From Streptomyces griseoluteus (GTDB taxonomy: Bacteria > Actinomycetota > Actinomycetes > Streptomycetales > Streptomycetaceae), in the NCBI RefSeq assembly GCF_004784465.1, contig NZ_SRRU01000015.1, positions 1-64,000 of the forward strand: a DNA stretch of 64,000 nt, given 5' to 3'. Shown here in pieces: positions 1 through 8,503 of this stretch (the first letter of the stretch is position 1; every line of letters starts with the position of its first letter). The translations under genes and the position numbers were made by a program. Under the pieces are notes generated by a model that saw nothing but the letters and a program-made list of their open reading frames with translations, ran no database searches and was not told where the DNA came from.

Positions 1-156
1 ATCACGCTCAGATCCAGCCATCGGCAGCAAGGTCAACTGCCCGAATGTGCCCGTCTTTCTGCCGTCTTGGAACGCCGCAGGAAGGAGACCCGGAAGATCG
101 ACCAGCCGTTGTGCAACAGCCTTTAGAAGCGCTCCACGTCCTGCGGGCGCTCGATC

Positions 157-445
157 GGAGCATCCCCGCGGGCGCGGGGCCGACACGGCTTTGTCCTTCG
201 GCTGGTGTCGGCTCTACGGACCATCCCCGCGTGCGCGGGGCCAACACTTTCTGATCAGGCAATTTACTCGGCAGTGGAGCCGTTCTCATTCAGTTGCGAT
301 GACCCCACCTGTCGACTCAGTTGGGCATGGCGACACCCTGCGCGCAGGGGCATTGGGAGCATCCCTGGAGGCGCGGGGGCGACTGCACGCGCAAGGTGGC
401 GTCGCGCTGAGCGAGCGGAGCATACCCGCGAGCGCGTGGGCGACG
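157..445. CRISPR. Degenerate type I-E-like CRISPR array remnant
   Basis: Two well-preserved copies of a repeat with the GC-rich hairpin core CATCCCCGCG..CGCGGGGCC start at 157 and 218, exactly 61 bases apart. This fits 28-29 base repeats with 32-33 base spacers. Two decayed copies start at 356 and 417, again 61 bases apart (GGAGCATCCCTGGAGG.. and GGAGCATACCCGCGAG..). Between the pairs the 61-base phase is lost by about 16 bases. No cas gene is seen anywhere in the window. The repeat form resembles actinobacterial type I-E repeats from memory. This looks like an orphan, eroding array or the end of one whose rest lies to the left. Confidence 0.6.
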
Positions 446-741
446 CGGCGGCCGCGAGCATCACCGTGGCGGTGAGAGTCCAGATCGTGGTTCCCATGCG
501 CTGCTCAGCGGCCCCCGGCTCCCTCGGGCAACGGGTGATGATCAGCGGCCCCGGTCACCGAGCACACGGCGGGCGGCGGCGAGACGGCGGCGCCAGCCGT
601 GTGCTCGGCGGCGGCCGCCTGGTCGGGCCTTGACCCCGGATGTTGGACACACGAGACACTGGGTCCTGGGGACCTGAGAACAGACATCTCGTGGTCGTGA
701 AGAACTACCCAGCCGCAGAGCCGTTGCGACTGTCGGGGCCG

Positions 742-1356
742 TCACTGCTCCCGGTTGTGCAGCTCCAGTGCGTTGCCGAGGCGAGCGCGCGATGAGTCTT
801 CTCCCCGCATGGCGGAAACGCGGATGCGTTCACCGGGCAGCAGGACGAGGAGCGTCAAGGGGCCGGTCATGCCTCGTCTCAAGGGTGCCGATGTCTCGGG
901 AGAGGCCGGTGAGAGGCGTTCGATCTCGATGAAGTCCACTTCGCTGCTCATCAGTAGCTCCGAGATCCGTACGAGTTCCCCGTCGTCGCCGTTCGGGTCG
1001 CGCCCGGTGTGGACCAGGGATTCCGATTCGGCGACCACGGACATCGGAGCCCCGGCAAGCGCATCTTTGACGGCGGCGGGGTCCGCCATCTCCGTGCCGA
1101 CGATGCCCCCGCTGAGATGGTCGGGGCGCTCCCAGGCGCCGTCCTCGCGTCGCACGGAGTAATACAGCTCTTCCGCTACGAGACCATCGCCCCTGCGGTG
1201 CAGCAGGAGGACGAAGCCGAGGTCGCCGTTGATCCAGACATCGGCGACGAGGGGAGTGTCAGCGGGGACGGTCAGGTGGTCTGCTGTCGCCTGGGCCGTG
1301 GTTGTGCCTCCTTGTTGGAGGGCGGTTCTGGCAGCCTCAGCCAGTGGTTCTCTCAT
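742..1356 (-). CDS. Hypothetical protein, 204 aa
   Basis: The start is the ATG at 1356, preceded by AAGGGG at good spacing; an upstream in-frame ATG at 1443 lacks a site. The protein is soluble and acidic, with no signal peptide or membrane segment. It alternates short beta-like stretches (GDLGFVLLLHRRGDGLVAEE, GPLTLLVLLPGERIRVSAMR) with polar loops. It ends in NREQ. It stands alone, transcribed leftward towards the CRISPR remnant. I do not recognise the family. Confidence 0.6.
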   Translation of the reverse strand: MREPLAEAARTALQQGGTTTAQATADHLTVPADTPLVADVWINGDLGFVLLLHRRGDGLVAEELYYSVRREDGAWERPDHLSGGIVGTEMADPAAVKDALAGAPMSVVAESESLVHTGRDPNGDDGELVRISELLMSSEVDFIEIERLSPASPETSAPLRRGMTGPLTLLVLLPGERIRVSAMRGEDSSRARLGNALELHNREQ

Positions 1357-1710
1357 GATCCCCTTGCTTTCTCGGCGCGCTGGATTCGCCGTATCGCTCA
1401 CGGCGGAGTGGCGGGTGTGGCGCGCCGCGGGTGCGCGCCACACCGTTTGGAGCGTCGGGTGTGTGGGCCGGCCGGCTCATGTCGTGCGGTCCGGCCGACC
1501 CGCACGGGGAGTTACCTGGCGGCCATGCAGGAGTTGGACATGTCGGCTACATATCCGTTCCAGCCCGAGACAAGGACCGCGCCGTAGGTCCAGATCCTGG
1601 TGCCCGGTAAGACGCGATCAGCGACCAGTAGTTACGGGACAGCCCTTAACCATGCCCCCGGGAGGTCGGCGGCTCTATCAGGGAACCACGAAGAATACGG
1701 GAACGAGGTG

Positions 1711-1827
1711 CTATTGGCGCCGCTTTCGAGCTACGACGATGGGAGTCACTACGCAGGCCACCGCAGTGAGGAATAGTACGATCCCCAGGGCGCCTCCTGG
1801 GGTTACGCCTCGATGCCCGAGTTCCAT
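1711..1827 (-). CDS. Small membrane protein, 38 aa
   Basis: The frame starts MELGHRGVTPGGALG and has one membrane span (IVLFLTAVACVVTPIVV) followed by a positive tail RKRRQ, suggesting an N-out or hairpin-anchored peptide. The start ATG at 1827 has AAAGGA upstream. It follows two other tiny frames on the same strand (1859-1996 and 1983-2090). Too short for family assignment; similar tiny membrane proteins are common in actinobacterial mobile elements. Confidence 0.45.
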   Translation of the reverse strand: MELGHRGVTPGGALGIVLFLTAVACVVTPIVVARKRRQ

Positions 1828-1858
1828 GACGGAATCCTTTCTGTTCGTACGCGGTGCT

Positions 1859-1996
1859 CTACCGGCGCTGCGATCGGAAGGAGAGCCATACGGCGACGCA
1901 CAGAGCGTCCACCACCAATGCCACGAGTAGCAGGGGGCGCTCGTACGCCCTGACGGCGTCGGCGAAGTCCACGAGTTCAACAGCGGTGGTGGTCAT
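1859..1996 (-). CDS. Small membrane protein, 45 aa
   Basis: Starts MTTTAVELVDFADAVRAYER and continues into a hydrophobic span (PLLLVALVVDALCVAVWLSF) that ends in a basic RSQRR tail. Its start overlaps the end of the 1983-2090 frame, which implies translational coupling. It lies 31 bases upstream of the 38-aa membrane protein, so the three may form one transcript. Function unknown. Confidence 0.4.
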   Translation of the reverse strand: MTTTAVELVDFADAVRAYERPLLLVALVVDALCVAVWLSFRSQRR

Positions 1997-2090
1997 CCGG
2001 ATCGTGGACGGATCGCTCTGTCCGGGGGTCCGTCATCTCCGTCAGGTCCGCGTGCAGGGCGAGGAGGTTGATGTTATCGACGGCGGCCAT
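1983..2090 (-). CDS. Possible small leader protein, 35 aa
   Basis: Reads MAAVDNINLLALHADLTEMT and ends HHRC. It is an acidic, soluble peptide and overlaps the start of the next small membrane gene by 14 bases. The promoter region between it and the rightward gene at 2257 would be shared. Supported only by open frame and position. Confidence 0.25.
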
Positions 2091-2256
2091 CGAGGGTCTC
2101 CGCAGGTGTGTGGTGGGACTGACGGCCGTCAGCAGTTCACGGCTAGATCACGACTCGGCCGTACGTGTAGATCCCATGTACGTGTCATGCATACTCTGTG
2201 CCGCCCGACTCCTCGTGCACGACGTAGTTGCCGGTCAGGGCTCCAAGGAGGCTGTC

Positions 2257-2748
2257 GTGGAGAACGCGTCGCCACTTCCCCCGAACGTTCCCCCGCGACC
2301 GTCCGACGCTCCTACGGCGCGCACCACGGCCAACTCGACGGATTCGCCGGACGGCTGGCGGGACGAGTACGAGAACGACCCCGAGTACCAGCGCATCCTC
2401 GCCAGGGCGGAGATGCCGTGGTGGAAGCGGCCGGTGGCCCTGTGGGGCGGCGTTGTCGCCGTTGCTGTGGGTTCGTTCTTCCTGGGTGGTGCGGTACTCG
2501 GCTCCGGCGACAGCTCGGGCACTCCTTCCCAGGATTCCTGGGTGCAGGATCAGATGGACAACCAGTCGCAGGAAGACCAGCAGCACGACAACCAGCCGGC
2601 CGGGATATCCCCCGCCCAAAAGAGTCAGATCCTGAGCAAGTACTGCAAGCAGCAGGCTGGCGGTCCGTACAACGTGTCGGAGGCTGCGCTCCTGGCGTGT
2701 CTACAGAGCTACGAGGTGACGGATCAGGGCATGGTCATGCCGAAATAG
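2257..2748 (+). CDS. Single-pass membrane protein with extracytoplasmic tail, 163 aa
   Basis: The GTG start at 2257 is chosen because AAGGAG lies 8 bases upstream; the open frame extends further left without a site. Residues 1-55 are cytoplasmic, proline- and charge-rich. Residues 59-81 form one membrane span. Residues 85-115 are a Ser/Asp/Gln/Asn-rich linker, and 117-163 form a small domain with two cysteines (130, 148) that could form a disulphide outside the cell. It is divergent from the small membrane genes to its left. Family not recognised. Confidence 0.65.
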   Translation: MENASPLPPNVPPRPSDAPTARTTANSTDSPDGWRDEYENDPEYQRILARAEMPWWKRPVALWGGVVAVAVGSFFLGGAVLGSGDSSGTPSQDSWVQDQMDNQSQEDQQHDNQPAGISPAQKSQILSKYCKQQAGGPYNVSEAALLACLQSYEVTDQGMVMPK

Positions 2749-3284
2749 CCCAGGCCTGACGTCAGGCAGCAAGTACTTTAGTTCCGGCGGGGCAATGGCG
2801 GGGGCCAGGCACCGGGGAACGCAGCCCATATGTCGTCCGGGAAGGGCCAACGGACTCCTCACAGCAGCCCAGGCAGTCCGGCATCGACTGGTACCTGTTC
2901 ACGTACTCCCCCTTGGAGCGCGGGGGCTGACCTCTTGTGGCCAGCCCGTCACCATGCTCGTGCACTCCGAGCCCCAAATGGACGACAACGAATTGCCCCG
3001 AATTTCGCAGCAGGTCGACCGAAGGTCGTTGCCCTCACACGACACGTCGGTGCGGAGGCAGGCGCTCCGACGCCGTCCACCGGACCCTGCGGCACGACGC
3101 TCATCGCGCCGGAGAGCGACTCACAGCACTCGACATATCATCAACTATTCTGGCGCCAGTCGCATAAGCCGTATCCAAGGTCAAGGACCAAGTCCCGGCG
3201 CGTGTGTGCTAAAGGCGGTCGGCTTCGGGTCGCTGCCCCCGGCTCGAAGGTGTTTTCCCGCGAAGAGAAAGCGAGCGACCGTAC
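2749..3284. other. No convincing gene
   Basis: This stretch holds several short overlapping frames on both strands with no ribosome site, no recognisable protein motif and weak codon bias. I see no RNA gene or repeat in it. Confidence 0.5.
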
Positions 3285-3719
3285 GTGACGGCTTTCGGTA
3301 TATCTGAGGCCCCGTCACGCGAGGACGCGGAGATCGACGCCTGCTTCCGCGACGTGGCGGACATCAGCAAGGTTGCCGCTGTCTTCCTCGCCGGCTCGCC
3401 TCGTCGCCACAGTGTCCTGGCACTCTGGCATCCCGATGCGCCCCTGCCTCCCGACCACCCTGGACGGCTCCACCCCCTCAACGTCCTTGTATGGGAAGGC
3501 GATCGACTCCGGGAAGTCACGGTGGGCGCGCAGTTGCCAGTGCCCACTGAGTTCTCCGGGTGCTCCGCCCTGTCTCCACATGGACGCCGTGGCATTGGCC
3601 GCAGCACGCCAAGGATGATCGATGCCGCGGCGGCAGTTGGCAGCTCCCCGAGAGCCCGGCGCCGATCAGCGCCGTCTGAGAGCGGCCGGACATCGGGGGC
3701 CGACGGCCGTTGCGAGTAG
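3285..3719 (+). CDS. Hypothetical protein, possibly 3' truncated
   Basis: GTG start. The first 85 or so residues (MTAFGISEAPSREDAEIDAC through LNVLVWEGDRLREVTVGAQL) read like real protein with normal Streptomyces codon use. After about residue 95 the composition turns Ser/Arg/Pro-rich and looks like frame run-on into neighbouring decayed IS DNA. A truncated gene is therefore likely. No family recognised. Confidence 0.4.
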   Translation: MTAFGISEAPSREDAEIDACFRDVADISKVAAVFLAGSPRRHSVLALWHPDAPLPPDHPGRLHPLNVLVWEGDRLREVTVGAQLPVPTEFSGCSALSPHGRRGIGRSTPRMIDAAAAVGSSPRARRRSAPSESGRTSGADGRCE

Positions 3720-3749
3720 CACAGCAAGAAGGAAGGCGCTGGCCCGCAG

Positions 3750-4136
3750 AGTGATCAGCGCCCCACCGGCTCTTGGCCGTTCGGATCGGTGACCACCTGC
3801 ACGTTCACCCCGTGGCGGCGGTGCTTGTGGGAGTAGTCGGCCCGTCCGTCGCCGACCCGGTCGCACTCGGCGAGCGTGCCGTCCGAGGACGAACTCCGCG
3901 TCGGCCTCACGCAGGACTTTCAGCAGATCGGGGGCGCGTTCGGCGAGCAGCGGGACGACCGCGCAGGTGTAGGCATGGGCGGTGGACTCGCTGATCCCGA
4001 ATCCGGCAGCAAGCTTCGCCAGGGTGATGTGTTCGCGCAGGTACACCAGTGCCACCATCGCGCGTTGAGACGGGCGGAGCTTGCAGCGCCGGTCGCCGCT
4101 GCTTCTCGCCGCCCTCGAAGAGCCTCATCTGCTTGA
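3750..4136 (-). pseudogene. IS5-family transposase fragment
   Basis: Reading leftward, the frame gives MVALVYLREHITLAKLAAGF followed by ISESTAHAYTCAVVPLLAER, the helix-turn-helix region of Streptomyces IS5-group transposases. Then it shifts frame at about residue 57. A second frame carries a degraded stretch resembling the LDGTLAECDRVGDG region and the VQVVTDPNG strand. The C-terminal catalytic part is absent. It is a dead N-terminal fragment lying against the truncated glycosyltransferase. Confidence 0.7.
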
Positions 4137-4185
4137 GACGACTCCGAACCTCATTCTGAAACGATCAGTAAGCTGCGCGCGTGCC

Positions 4186-4480
4186 TCCTGCTGTTTCTGA
4201 TCCAGTGGGAGGAGCCCTTTGGGACGGTGATGATCGAGGCGATGGCCTGCGGCACGCCGGTCGTCGCACTCCGCCGTGGATCGGTGCCCGAGATCGTCGA
4301 GGAAGGCTTCGCCGGCTTCATGTGTGATCATCCCGCCGAACTGGCCCAGGCAATCGGCTCGGTGGACCGGCTGGATCCCCGCGCCTGCCGAGGACGAGTC
4401 CGCCGTCACTTCGACACCGATCAGATGGCGGCCGCCTATGCCGCCCTCTACCAGCAGCTTTGCTGGGAGCACCCGCGCAG
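4186..4480 (+). pseudogene. C-terminal fragment of a GT4-family glycosyltransferase
   Basis: The frame reads QWEEPFGTVMIEAMACGTPV then VALRRGSVPEIVEEGFAGFM. This is the nucleotide-sugar-binding EX7E region of GT4 (glycogen synthase/GT-B fold) glycosyltransferases. It continues to AAAYAALYQQL, a typical last helix. The N-terminal acceptor domain is missing because the sequence is cut by IS DNA on the left. There is no start codon with a site. It is a relic of a host gene and cannot be active. Confidence 0.75.
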
Positions 4481-4504
4481 CGAACCGGCCGCCGCATGGC
4501 CCCT

Positions 4505-4590
4505 CGTAACGTGTGGCGACAACAAGGAAGTTCCCGAGTCAGGTTGGTGGTCCGCTCGACCTCGTCGCAACGCCGGTACCGGCGCTCGCG
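4505..4590 (-). pseudogene. IS5-family transposase C-terminal scrap
   Basis: The leftward frame contains RYRRCDEVERTTN and, one frame over, VATRYE. Together these match the RCNEVERTINRLKNSRAVAT segment of the IS5 element at 55446-56069 in this window. It sits exactly where the DUF721-like gene is truncated, so this insertion probably broke that gene. Confidence 0.6.
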
Positions 4591-4806
4591 CAGCGTCACG
4601 CCCGCGGCCGAGAACTCCCATGCGCGCGTGGGGACCAGCGCGCCGATCGCCGCTCCGAGGCCCATCGGCTCACGCCCGTTACGGCGTACCGAACGGACCA
4701 GTTTCCCCTTCGCCTTCCGGCTGCCTCCGTTAGTGCGTGCCGCCTCCACTGCGGACCGCAGCACGAGCCGGGCCAGGTCGACGCCGGACGTCTCGCTGCC
4801 GCTCAT
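4590..4806 (-). pseudogene. DUF721/DciA-like protein, 3' truncated
   Basis: The ATG at 4806 overlaps the TGA of the preceding gene (ATGA), indicating coupled translation. About 70 residues survive: MSGSETSGVDLARLVLRSAV, a basic linker, then GREPMGLGAAIGALVPTRAW. This is the N-terminal half of the DUF721 (DciA-like, helicase-loader-related) proteins carried by actinomycete integrative elements and plasmids. The KH-like C-terminal half is replaced by IS5 sequence, so it is presumably non-functional. The family call is from memory of its neighbours and wording. Confidence 0.5.
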
Positions 4807-5552
4807 GCCGGCCTCCACGGGGTGTAGCCGAGGTCCAGGTGACCGAGACCGGCGAGGCGCTGCACGGTCGCGACGAACGACCTGGTGAACAGGCGCTGCG
4901 CGGAGTGCTCGCCGTACCGGGCGATGTGGTCGTGGACGATCTGGTGGTCGTGCGCGGCGTGGGTGCGCCAGTCGAGGACCTGCTCGCGGGTCAGGTCCTC
5001 GATGACGAGCTCCTGGTCGTCGTCGACGCCCGCGACCTCCGGGGCTGGGGTGGCGGCGGCCGGCCGGGGCGCGGGCAGCACGACCGGGGCCACCGGCGCG
5101 GCCGGGCCCTCCGCGTCGGGCTGCGCGGCCGCGGCTTTGGCACGGGCCTGAGCTGTGGCGGCCTGCCGGGCGCGGACATGGTCCCACTCGTGCGCCTTCG
5201 CCCATGCCCTGGCCGTCACGTCCTGGTGCAGCTGCTTCTCGGTCGCCGCCCGCCGCTCCGCCTCCGAGGCGCCGGGCATGGCGGCGTCGACGGCGGCCGC
5301 GACCGCGCGGCGCTGGTCCCGGCGGTCGGCCTGCTTCTCCGCGCACCGCGGGCAGTCCTGCCCGGAGTCGAGCAGCATCCGGTCGTCGCACCGCACGTCG
5401 CCGCACTGCTGACGCTGCGGCAGACCGACGCCGATCAGCCAGCCCACCGGGTCCTTAACCGGCCCGGCCAGCCGCATCTGGTCGGCCAGGCGCCGGGCGA
5501 GCCGGTCGGCGAGGACCTGCGGCGCGTCCGCGCGGCCGACGAACCCGACCAC
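4803..5552 (-). pseudogene. HTH/zinc-ribbon protein of an integrative element, N-terminally truncated
   Basis: The readable part is 249 residues. It opens VGFVGRADAPQVLADRLARR, then GPVKDPVGWLIGVGLPQRQQ, then a zinc-ribbon-like CGDVRCDDR...CPRC, a long Ala/Glu/Gln-rich coiled region, and a C-terminal helical domain. I recall this order from replication-associated HTH proteins of Streptomyces AICEs and plasmids that sit directly before a DUF721 gene, as here. The DNA-binding N-terminus is missing: at 5553-5600 the frame runs into the start region of the I36-like gene. Probably a relic. Confidence 0.5.
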
Positions 5553-5582
5553 CCTGCCCAGCTCCCTGCGAGCGGCGGCCTA

Positions 5583-6321
5583 CCGTTCCGCCTGGACAGA
5601 GGGGTGTCATAAGACTTCCGCGCCTGGAGCGCCTCCACACCGGATCGACCTCGCTGCTCCCCGCCGTCATCACGACCGTCCTGGCCGTATCACTGGCCGA
5701 CCTCTCCCCCGCCCATGCCGCCGCCCCTGCGGGGACCCCGACCGTGGCCCGGGAGCAGATCGCGTGTCCGCGCGGGTTCGTGTGTATCTACCCCGACATC
5801 AACTTCAACGGCCAGCCCTACGTCAAACGCGCCGTCGACGGGTCCGTGCGGCACTTGCCCGACTACATTCGCGGCAAGGGCAGCTCCCTCATCAACAACA
5901 GCAACCGCACCGCCCACATCTACCAGAAGGACAACTACTTCGGCCGGCACGTCTGCGTCGGACGCGAGGGCAGCACCATCGGCGACCTGCGCTCCTACCA
6001 GCTCAACGACACCACCCACAGCCTCCGCAACAACGACGCCCCCTGCGGCGCCTGACCGGCCACCAACCGATGGAGAGGAGCAGTCAGCCGGTGTGTCCGG
6101 GATGGCCCCCGGTCAGCAGGGTGTTCCCTCATGTCGTCAGGTCAGGGCGCGGTCCGGCGTGGTCGGGGCTGTGATCGGATCTGTGGTTGCCCCAACCATG
6201 GCCGTGTCCGACGTCACCCAGCTGACGAACCGGGCGGGTGCGATTGAGATTGGGCCACTAGCCTGCGAGTGCCCGGCTCTGACAGGCAGCCAGGCACCGG
6301 TGGCCCTTGCCGAGCGCTTTG
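5583..6321 (+). repeat. Long direct repeat, copy 1 (approx. 0.74 kb)
   Basis: This segment is repeated in the same orientation at 58055-58729. Both copies contain a small secreted-protein gene and about 270 bases of conserved downstream DNA ending in GCCGAGCGCTTTG. Copy 1 has an extra 48 bases (6126-6173) and 12 bases more in the signal-peptide region. Similarity stops abruptly at both ends. The two copies could recombine and delete about 52 kb. Confidence 0.85.
5609..6055 (+). pseudogene. Secreted I36/crystallin-like small protein, copy 1, start codon lost
   Basis: The mature part reads IACPRGFVCIYPDINFNGQP, then YVKRAVDGSVRHLPDYIRGK and SYQLNDTTHSLRNN. This is a beta/gamma-crystallin-like fold typical of proteins annotated as peptidase inhibitor family I36, with paired cysteines. 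Upstream in frame is a signal-peptide-like stretch, LLPAVITTVLAVSLADLSPA, ending at HAAAPAG. Its expected ATG, conserved in copy 2 at 58081, is ATA at 5609. Otherwise translation would have to begin at the GTG at 5744, giving a 103-aa protein without a signal. Export is therefore probably lost. Confidence 0.6.
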
Positions 6322-6465
6322 GACAAGGGCCACCTCCAGGGCTTCGGCCTCGCGGCGTGACGCCCTGTTCGTGGCGATCTGCTCCTATGGGCGTCCGCGG
6401 AACCTGACAGGCAAGGCTTCCAAGATCATGGAGTTTTCTACTCCCCATGATCCGAGTGGAAGACC

Positions 6466-7662
6466 GTGCCTGCCGACGCATCATCGCTGATCCCGCCTGT
6501 CCTTGACCAACTGCGTGAGAGTTCGCGGGTCGGACCCGAGGAGGTTCTGGGCCTGCTGGAGCGGCTGGCCGAGGTGCCCGACCCGCGTGATCCATGTGGG
6601 ATGCGCCACCGCCTGGCCGTCGTGCTCGCACTGACCGCGTGCGCGGTGCTGGCAGGAGCGACCTCGTTGCTGGCGGTCGGTGAGTGGATCGCCGACGCCC
6701 CCAGCGCACGTGCTCGAACAGGTCGGTGCTTCCCCTGATCCGCGTCTGCCCCGGCGGGCTCTGCCCGCCAAGACCACGGTCCGAAGGCTCCTGGCCCGCC
6801 TCGACGGCGACGCCCTGGACCGGGCGGTCGGGAGCTGGCTCGCGGACCGCCGGCCCAAGACGACCGGGGCCGCCGGGCTGCGCGGCCTGGCCTTGGGCGG
6901 CAAGAGTCTTTGAGGCGGGGCCAAGGCAAAGGACCGCAAGATCCATCGCTCGCCGCACTGGAGCACGCCACCGGCTTGGTTCTTGCCCAGCTGGACGTCG
7001 GCGAGAAGACCAACGAGATCACCTGCTTCCAGCCGCTGCTGGACACCGTCGCCGACCTGGCCGGCACCGTGGTCACCAGCGACGCCATGCACACCCAGCG
7101 CGAGCACGCCGACTACCTCATGGGCCGTGGCGCTCACTACATCGTGATCGCCAAGGGCAACCAGAAGAAGCTCCGCCGACAGCTCAAGTCCCTTCCCTAG
7201 AAAGACAAAGACATCCCGCTCCACGGCCGCACCAAGAACGCCGGTCACGGACGCTCGGAGATCCGCCGCGTCAAGGTCGCCACCGTGAACAACCTCCTTT
7301 TCCCCGGAGCCCGCCAGGCCGTCCAGGTAAAGCGCCGCCGCACCGACTGCAAGACCGGAAAGACCACCGTCAAGACCGTCTACGCCGTCACCAGCCTCAC
7401 CGCCGAGCAGGCCACCCCGGCCCACCTCGCCCGGCTCTTCCGGGACCACTGGACGATCGAGGTGCTGCACCACGTCCGCGACACCACCTTCGCCGAGGAC
7501 GCCTCGCAATTGCGGACCGGCAACGCACCCCGCGCAATGGCCACCTGGCGCAACCTCGTCATCAGAGCCCTCCGGGCAGCCGGATCGAAGAACATCGCGG
7601 CCGGTCTCCGCCACAACGCCCGCGACCCCCGCCGCCCCCTCGCACTCCTCGGCCTCAGGTGA
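6466..7662 (+). mobile_element. ISAs1-family transposase, multiply broken
   Basis: Four consecutive pieces in different frames or separated by a stop make one ISAs1 (H-repeat-associated) transposase: N-terminal LLERLAEVPDPRDPCGMRHR (6466 on); a middle part DGDALDRAVGSWLADRRP; a catalytic part VTSDAMHTQREHADYLMGRG followed by YIVIAKGNQ, ending in a TAG at 7198; and a C-terminal part RLFRDHWTIEVLHHVRDTTF. At least two frameshifts and one stop make it inactive. No clear terminal inverted repeats were found, though ATCATGG..CCATGAT flanks the left end near 6426-6452. Confidence 0.8.
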
Positions 7663-8044
7663 TCACAAACCGGATAGTTTATGTCACTTTCGAAGCTCTG
7701 GGTCGCGGTTGAGCGCGTCGTTGTCGCAAATAGCCTCGGGGCTCGACGTGAATGGGACCTCCTCGGCGAGGACCGGGTTCTGGATGGTCTGGGGCAGGTG
7801 GGGCGGATGATGCGCCCGGCGTCGCCCCAACAGATTTGACTCAACTCCCGTCGACATAAGTCGGGGTCGAGCCACCCTCCCACGTGCGGGGATCTTTGTG
7901 ATTCGGGCCGCATTCTCATGGGCTGGTCTGCATGATGGTTGCCAGGCTGGACGGTAGGACGGCAGGTTCGAGCCCTCCTGCCGTACCGCTGTGCCGAACA
8001 GCCTGCTGGTGGCCGCTCACCCACATGCCATACGGAGACGACGC
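7663..8044. other. Spacer with a possible C-terminal protein scrap on the minus strand
   Basis: A leftward frame ending at 7684 reads QTIQNPVLAEEVPFTSSPEA then ICDNDALNRDPELRK, which looks protein-like but has no start and no family I recognise. The 170 bases before 8045 would hold the promoter of the following two-gene module. No repeats seen. Confidence 0.3.
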
Positions 8045-8503
8045 ATGGACGAATCGCTGACGACGCTTGCGATGGCTGGCGCGACGACCATCATGAGTGC
8101 CATGGCCACCAGTGCCTGGGCCGCCGCCCGTGCTGGGACGATCCGGTTGTTCCGTCGCTCCGAACCGGAGGACCAGCGTGCTCTCGAAGCTCGGTTGGAC
8201 CGGGAAGCGGTGCTGGTGCGGCAGGAGCCGGACCCCGACTCCGCCCGCAGGGACCTGGTGGGTGGCTGGCGGCTTCAGTTGGTCGCCCTGCTTCGCGAGC
8301 ACCCAGAGGCCGAAGCGGAGATCGAGGCCCTAGTGGCGTCCGTGAATGCTCAGCTGCCCAGCGAGGGAAACACGAGCTGGATCCAGAACGTTTCCGCCAA
8401 GGACCATGGCATGGCCTTCGGCGCCCAGGGCGGCAGTATCACCGTGCACCACACACCCGCCGTACCCCAGCCGATGCCCGCTCGGGACGGAAACAGTGAC
8501 TGA
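8045..8503 (+). CDS. Small helical protein with C-terminal glycine-rich motif; putative effector/adaptor of STAND ATPase
   Basis: 152 aa; ATG at 8045 with GGAG 7 bases upstream. Residues 1-36 (MDESLTTLAMAGATTIMSAM.. to RLF) form an amphipathic or membrane-tropic helix pair. Residues 40-105 are charged helices. Residues 112-137 (WIQNVSAKDHGMAFGAQGG then SITVHH) are a short Gly-rich, beta-prone tail. This architecture resembles small Bell-domain proteins found next to bacterial NLR-like ATPases, where such tails act as amyloid signalling motifs. A related motif occurs near the N-terminus of the next protein, whose GTG start overlaps this stop by 8 bases. The effector role is inferred. Confidence 0.6.
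   Translation: MDESLTTLAMAGATTIMSAMATSAWAAARAGTIRLFRRSEPEDQRALEARLDREAVLVRQEPDPDSARRDLVGGWRLQLVALLREHPEAEAEIEALVASVNAQLPSEGNTSWIQNVSAKDHGMAFGAQGGSITVHHTPAVPQPMPARDGNSD

Noticed and set aside
157..445. Active CRISPR-Cas locus
   Set aside because: Repeats decay, spacing slips by about 16 bases in the middle, and no cas genes are in the window.
4318..5406. Single 362-codon minus-strand protein
   Set aside because: It strings together out-of-frame HTH sequence, the DUF721 fragment, IS5 scrap and antisense of the glycosyltransferase fragment; the coupled starts show the true genes.
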